DNA of 6,398 nt from Thiotrichaceae bacterium (GTDB lineage: Bacteria; Pseudomonadota; Gammaproteobacteria; Thiotrichales; Thiotrichaceae): NCBI GenBank assembly GCA_027024625.1, contig JALVRY010000116.1:1-6398 (forward strand), in the 5' to 3' direction. The notes beneath the pieces were generated by a model. The model was given only the letters and a program-made list of their open reading frames with translations. It had not been told where the DNA came from and did not search any database. Positions 4,083 through 6,398 of the stretch are shown here, in pieces. The number at the start of each line of letters is the position of its first letter. Position 1 is the first letter of the stretch. A program made the position numbers and the translations under genes.

Positions 4083-4496
4083 CTGGTAGTCATCCAATAA
4101 AATAATATTGCCCTGATTTTTTGCTTTGTTGTAATACTTTTTATCTGCTGTCACTAACAGGGCTAGGTTCTCTAGTGCTACCGCATGATAAAGCGTATCA
4201 AACAGGTGATGCTTGAATTTAATTGCTAAAAAACTTGCTTGCTGATAAGTCTCCAGATTATCCCATACAGGAAAGTTAAGGGCATTTAATAGATTGATAT
4301 TTTGGTCATTCGTTTCTGGTGTGAGTCGTGCCAATACTGCAATAACTTCTGCTTGCCAGTGTGTAGGCTGAATAGGCTCAATTTTAAATGCCTGAATATC
4401 TTTAAATAGCTGTATGGCTTGCTCGGTGTTCTCTTCTTCTTCACAGTCTGGAATAAACCATTTAATTGCAACACTGGCATCTATAACAAATTTCAC
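4074..4496 (-). CDS. vapC: PIN-domain toxin, VapC family
   Basis: A 140-residue PIN-domain ribonuclease, the usual length for VapC. The acidic residues that hold the metal are all present: D6 in FVIDASVAIKW, E50 in HWQAEVIAVL, D100 in HHLFDTLYHAVAL and D118 in LVTADKKYY. VapC toxins cut tRNA or rRNA and are held inactive by a VapB partner. The start is GTG 4496, which overlaps the vapB stop as GTGA, the typical arrangement for coupled toxin translation at a lower rate. Its stop overlaps the start of the ProQ/FinO gene. The intact active site suggests a functional toxin. Its RNA substrate cannot be told from sequence. Confidence 0.92.
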   Translation of the reverse strand: MKFVIDASVAIKWFIPDCEEEENTEQAIQLFKDIQAFKIEPIQPTHWQAEVIAVLARLTPETNDQNINLLNALNFPVWDNLETYQQASFLAIKFKHHLFDTLYHAVALENLALLVTADKKYYNKAKNQGNIILLDDYQTP

Positions 4497-4726
4497 CCTC
4501 TTAGCTCTTGCCTTGCCTGATCAATTTTACTAGCAGAAATAGGCTTTTGTTTGTTGCGTAGGTCAAGAATTGCATCAATAGCTTTTGCTCGTTGCTGTTT
4601 TGCTTTTCTCTCTTCTACTGCTTGTTTCATCAATTTAGCCAATATTGCACTTTTATTCTCTTTTGCAAAGGTGTGGTTAAATGCCTGTTTTATTTCCTCT
4701 GGAACGCTGAAATTAACCGTAGCCAT
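4493..4726 (-). CDS. vapB: Ribbon-helix-helix antitoxin, VapB-like
   Basis: A 77-residue protein with an N-terminal ribbon-helix-helix (MATVNFSVPEEIKQAFNHTFAKENKSAILAKLMKQAVEE, about residues 1-40), which should dimerise and bind operator DNA. The charged, flexible C-terminal half (RKAKQQRAKAIDAILDLRN...) presumably covers the VapC active site. ATG 4726 has an AAGGA site six bases upstream. Position directly before a PIN toxin with a four-base overlap makes the antitoxin role clear. It probably represses its own promoter through the palindrome at 4743-4755, as is usual for the family. Confidence 0.85.
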   Translation of the reverse strand: MATVNFSVPEEIKQAFNHTFAKENKSAILAKLMKQAVEERKAKQQRAKAIDAILDLRNKQKPISASKIDQARQELRG

Positions 4727-4742
4727 CGTCTTTCCTTGATTG

Positions 4743-4755
4743 TTGAAATATTCAA
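4743..4755. promoter_or_regulatory. Candidate VapB operator palindrome
   Basis: TTGAA-ATA-TTCAA is a 13-base inverted repeat between the -10 element and the vapB start, where a ribbon-helix-helix repressor would block transcription. Confidence 0.45.
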
Positions 4756-4762
4756 TAGCTTA

Positions 4763-4771
4763 ATCATAGCA
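4763..4771 (-). promoter_or_regulatory. Extended -10 promoter of the vapB operon
   Basis: TGCTATGAT is an extended -10 (TG-n-TATGAT, one change from TATAAT). No good -35 is found 17 bases upstream, which extended -10 promoters tolerate. The start would fall near 4756, about 30 bases before vapB. Confidence 0.55.
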
Positions 4772-4801
4772 CGATCTTTCCGCCCCCGCTCCCCCTTGAT
4801 T

Positions 4802-4900
4802 TTAACGCCAAAATGGAGGGTTCAGGGTGTTTGGGCTGGTGCTTGTGGCTGTGTTGGTGTTGCGTTTTTTGCCTAGTGTGAGGGTTTTCTTTTGTGTCAT
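4802..4900 (-). pseudogene. Truncated duplicate of the ProQ/FinO gene
   Basis: A 32-codon remnant with the same first 23 residues as the intact gene apart from one Ser-to-Asn change (MTQKKTLTLGKKRNTNTATS...), followed by an unrelated end (NTLNPPFWR) and a stop. It begins ten bases after the yoeB stop. The RNA-binding domain is absent, so it cannot act as a FinO protein. It marks the junction left by an insertion or recombination that carried the vapBC unit. A short basic peptide might still be made. Confidence 0.8.
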
Positions 4901-4905
4901 GGTGT
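4833..4905. repeat. 73-bp direct repeat, copy after yoeB
   Basis: Matches 4010-4082 with three transitions. The identity stops abruptly on both sides: before it lies the yoeB end, after it the upstream region of vapB. Confidence 0.92.
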
Positions 4906-4910
4906 TGTCA

Positions 4911-5162
4911 TCAATAATGGTAACGGCATTGCAGAATAATGATTTTTTGATCTTCAAGCAGATAAACTAAACGATGTTCTGCGGTGATTCTACGCGACCA
5001 GCACCCTGCTAGTTGATGCTTTAATGGCTCGGGTTTGCCTAGTCCATCAAACGGAGTTCTCTGGATAGCTTTTAGTAGCTGATTAATACGCTTTAGGGTT
5101 TTCTTGTCGTTTTGTTGCCAGTATAGATAATCATCCCATGCGTTCGGGTCAAAGCATATCAT
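4911..5162 (-). CDS. yoeB: YoeB-family mRNA interferase toxin
   Basis: An 83-residue toxin, one residue shorter than E. coli YoeB and very similar along its length (WDDYLYWQQNDKKTLKRINQLL, TPFDGLGKPEPLKHQLAGCWSRRITAEHRLVY, CRYHY end). The catalytic residues known from E. coli (E46, R65, H83, Y84) correspond to E45, R64, H82 and Y83, so it should cut mRNA on the ribosome. ATG 5162 overlaps the yefM stop as ATGA. The strong similarity to the Enterobacterial protein supports a gammaproteobacterial or recently shared origin. Confidence 0.96.
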   Translation of the reverse strand: MICFDPNAWDDYLYWQQNDKKTLKRINQLLKAIQRTPFDGLGKPEPLKHQLAGCWSRRITAEHRLVYLLEDQKIIILQCRYHY

Positions 5163-5416
5163 TCTTCAATAAGTTCTCTTTCTTGTATATCACCACCTGC
5201 ACGGACATTCTCAAGGGATTCTAATAGGCGTTTGGCATTGCGTGGGGATTTTAGCAGGTGGTCGGTTTCCATCCATGCGTTATAGTCATCCAGTGAGATT
5301 AAGACGGCATTATCGCCATTTCTGCGGGTGATTATTTGCGGCTCATGGTCATTAACGGCTTTATCTAAAATACTAGCAAGGTTGTTTCTTGCATCGGTGT
5401 AGGTGATGGCTTGCAT
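5159..5416 (-). CDS. yefM: YefM-family antitoxin (Phd/YefM)
   Basis: An 85-residue Phd/YefM antitoxin. The N-terminal DNA-binding and dimer domain is clear (MQAITYTDARNNLASILDKAVNDHEPQIITRRNGDNAVLISLDDYNAW), followed by the extended YoeB-binding tail (LLKSPRNAKRLLESLENVRAGG). E. coli YefM has the same 'Y..AR..L', 'ITR.NG..AVL.SL..Y' and 'LL.SP.NA.RL' positions. ATG 5416 follows AAGGA by ten bases. It would neutralise the toxin and, with it, repress the promoter at 5459-5467 through the palindrome at 5441-5448. Confidence 0.95.
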   Translation of the reverse strand: MQAITYTDARNNLASILDKAVNDHEPQIITRRNGDNAVLISLDDYNAWMETDHLLKSPRNAKRLLESLENVRAGGDIQERELIEE

Positions 5417-5440
5417 TATGTTTTATTCCTTCTTTGTAAG

Positions 5441-5448
5441 CTGTACAG
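5441..5448. promoter_or_regulatory. Candidate YefM operator
   Basis: CTGTACAG is a perfect palindrome with the TGTACA core known from the E. coli yefM-yoeB operator. It lies between the -10 element and the yefM start. Confidence 0.6.
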
Positions 5449-5458
5449 GATATTGGAC

Positions 5459-5467
5459 AGTATAGCA
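5459..5467 (-). promoter_or_regulatory. Extended -10 promoter of yefM-yoeB
   Basis: TGCTATACT is an extended -10 close to the one before vapB (TGCTATGAT). No clear -35 is seen. Transcription would begin near 5452, just ahead of the TGTACA palindrome. Confidence 0.55.
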
Positions 5468-5814
5468 GGTGATTTGTTTTCTGTTGCTTTGTACTCGCTA
5501 AACTATACACCTTTGCTTAAATGCTAATTATTTGAATTTGCTTATGAATTAGTCAAGAAGAGTAAGGGATTCTCAGAAAAATACTCATAATGCTTGACAT
5601 CTTGGGGTTTACATCATCCCGTAGGTTTCACTGTTTGCTGGTAGTACCTTTTTTTATTTTTGGCTGTATTGCTTATGTATTCTGACTCAAAGCCCTGTAA
5701 ATACTAAAGTAAACTCAGACACTTACCCAAAATCACCCCAAAAATAAATTTGTTAAGTAAACCTCAGTTGACCTGATAACTAGCCCTGAAACCGTACCCA
5801 TTTGTACCCCAATC
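5468..5814. other. Gene-free stretch with short direct repeats
   Basis: No convincing gene or terminator is seen in these roughly 350 bases. They hold two copies each of AAGTAAAC followed by a TCAG (5707-5718, 5755-5767), AGCCCTG (5691-5697, 5782-5788) and GTACCC (5794-5815 area). The repeats may be protein binding sites or chance in AT-rich DNA. Confidence 0.4.
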
Positions 5815-6123
5815 TTATAGGTTCTCGTAGCCTTTACATCGTCGCCATCGTTCAGGGTCTGCACTGCCATAGCCTTTATTCCTGCATTGTGAATAGTTCC
5901 AGTGCTTACAGGTTTTGCACTGAATCATTCCACATGCTTGATGTGAGTACGGGTCATACTCTGGTTCGGCTTTGCTTGCTGTTGGTGCTTTTGCTGTTGT
6001 TGTTATGGGTTCAGCTTTGCAAGCTCCTTGCTGTATTGTCGCCTCTCGCTGTGCTGGTGCTTCCTGCGGTGCTTGCCTTTGTTGGTGCTTATGTTTCTCT
6101 CTTAGTCGTTGTAAATAGCTCAT
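5815..6123 (-). CDS. Small Cys-rich protein, possible zinc binder
   Basis: A 102-residue protein not recognised as a named family. Residues 1-20 are a basic helix (MSYLQRLREKHKHQQRQ), residues 20-58 a Gln/Ala/Pro/Glu-rich linker, and residues 60-102 a compact Cys-rich end: C64-x4-C69-x2-C72-x7-C80-x15-C96, with aromatic and basic residues between (CKHWNYSQC, RWRRCKGYENL). The spacing suggests a zinc ribbon or knuckle. ATG 6123 is the only reasonable start but has no clear ribosome binding site. It stands alone, about 350 bases upstream of yefM, with a repeat-rich region before it. Its composition fits a mobile-element accessory protein. A DNA-binding role is a guess. Confidence 0.6.
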   Translation of the reverse strand: MSYLQRLREKHKHQQRQAPQEAPAQREATIQQGACKAEPITTTAKAPTASKAEPEYDPYSHQACGMIQCKTCKHWNYSQCRNKGYGSADPERWRRCKGYENL

Positions 6124-6166
6124 ATTGAATTCTGAATAATGGTATTGATAAAACCTAATTGAGTAG

Positions 6167-6186
6167 TAATGTCAGTTTTGTCAGTT
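6167..6186. repeat. Left arm of 20-bp inverted repeat
   Basis: TAATGTCAGT, three bases, GTCAGTT. It matches the reverse complement of 6334-6353 at 17 of 20 positions. Each arm itself contains two GTCAGT units ten or nine bases apart, so GTCAGT occurs four times in this region. Confidence 0.75.
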
Positions 6187-6333
6187 CCACTTTAGGGCAT
6201 ATTTTAAGTTTTTTATCTTTATTGAATGATATAGATAAGATTCATTCTCATTTAAAATCCTATAAATATAAGATAACTACTAATATATATATGCCCATGA
6301 CAAGAAAAAAACACTGAAAATGGGCTAGGGGGT

Positions 6334-6353
6334 AACTGACGTTACTGACATTA
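6334..6353. repeat. Right arm of 20-bp inverted repeat
   Basis: Reverse complement of 6167-6186 with differences only in the central three bases. Confidence 0.75.
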
Positions 6354-6398
6354 GTCGTTATTTTGCTAGTAAAAAACTAGAATATGTCCCTATGTGGA

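Larger units (their letters stand above)
6124..6398. other. Gene-free AT-rich region with nested inverted repeats
   Basis: No gene is seen on either strand. The region contains three nested inverted-repeat pairs around an AT-rich core: 6167-6186 with 6334-6353, 6195-6202 with 6289-6296, and GAATGA 6224-6229 with TCATTC 6241-6246. A small CTAGT/ACTAG hairpin lies at 6366-6380. It could be an origin, a recombination region or a control region. Confidence 0.5.

Noticed and set aside
5594..5599. Perfect TTGACA hexamer on the plus strand
   Set aside because: No -10-like sequence occurs at 15-19 bases downstream and there is no plus-strand gene to serve.
5590..5685. 31-codon plus-strand frame encoding a hydrophobic peptide (MLDILGF... 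LLVVPFFIFGC), like a small type I toxin
   Set aside because: There is no ribosome binding site or promoter with a usable -10, and it is the only plus-strand candidate in the area. The hydrophobic stretch is expected by chance from a T-rich tract.
5802..6128. 108-codon plus-strand frame opposite the Cys-rich gene, with a leucine/valine-rich stretch that looks like a membrane segment
   Set aside because: The run of Leu/Val is the antisense of a Gln/Ala/Lys-rich linker (GCTG/TTG repeats). The minus-strand frame has a regular cysteine pattern and is the better gene.
6366..6380. CTAGT-AAAAA-ACTAG hairpin as terminator or attachment core
   Set aside because: The stem is only five A/T-rich pairs without a following T run, and no integrase gene is in the window to support an attachment site.
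5417..6398. CRISPR array, tRNA or transposase in the right part
   Set aside because: The repeats seen are too short and irregular for CRISPR, no cloverleaf was found, and no transposase-like frame exists.

Overview
The window looks like part of a bacterial integrated element, a P2/P4-like satellite or prophage, most likely from a gammaproteobacterium. The signs are a phage GPA-type replication endonuclease, an AlpA-type regulator, a YefM-YoeB pair very close to the Enterobacterial proteins, and an Ash-like reading frame. G+C is moderate to low. I cannot name a genus. All recognisable genes lie on the minus strand, so they are described from high to low coordinates.

Right part (about 5400-6398): no gene is visible in 6124-6398, which is AT-rich and holds a set of nested inverted repeats. 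Next is a small Cys-rich protein (5815-6123), then about 400 bases without a convincing gene. After these come two toxin-antitoxin modules. The first is yefM-yoeB, followed by a truncated copy of the start of a proQ/finO gene. The second is a vapB-vapC pair that leads, by short overlaps, into an intact ProQ/FinO-domain gene, two DUF2283 genes and a DUF2442 gene. This operon ends at a hairpin at 2676-2698, followed on the transcribed strand by a C-rich, G-poor tract.

Middle (2341-2600): a short region full of interlocking complementary segments. It has a weak promoter, a segment (2533-2553) complementary in two 8-base blocks to a later segment (2393-2411), a strong intrinsic terminator between them, and a 78-nt RNA-like unit (2385-2462) closed by an 8-bp stem. 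One of the complementary blocks can also pair with the ribosome binding site of the AlpA gene. The layout matches what is known of P4 CI / P1 C4 antisense-RNA immunity. I consider it the most interesting feature of the window. An Ash-like reading frame runs through it and may reflect RNA conservation more than a protein.

Left part (1-2340): an operon of small overlapping genes. It contains alpA, a 78-aa helical protein, an 87-aa basic protein, a 55-aa predicted lipoprotein and a 60-aa protein. It ends in the replication endonuclease, which runs off the left edge. Four of the five junctions are ATGA overlaps and the other is an ATGA of the same kind, so translation is probably coupled throughout.

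How it may work together (inference): the leader RNA switch decides whether transcription and translation reach alpA and the replication gene. The upstream cargo of toxin-antitoxin genes would stabilise the element. The FinO-type RNA chaperone in that cargo is a candidate partner of the antisense RNA. Repeated sequences at several gene junctions suggest the element is built by module exchange.
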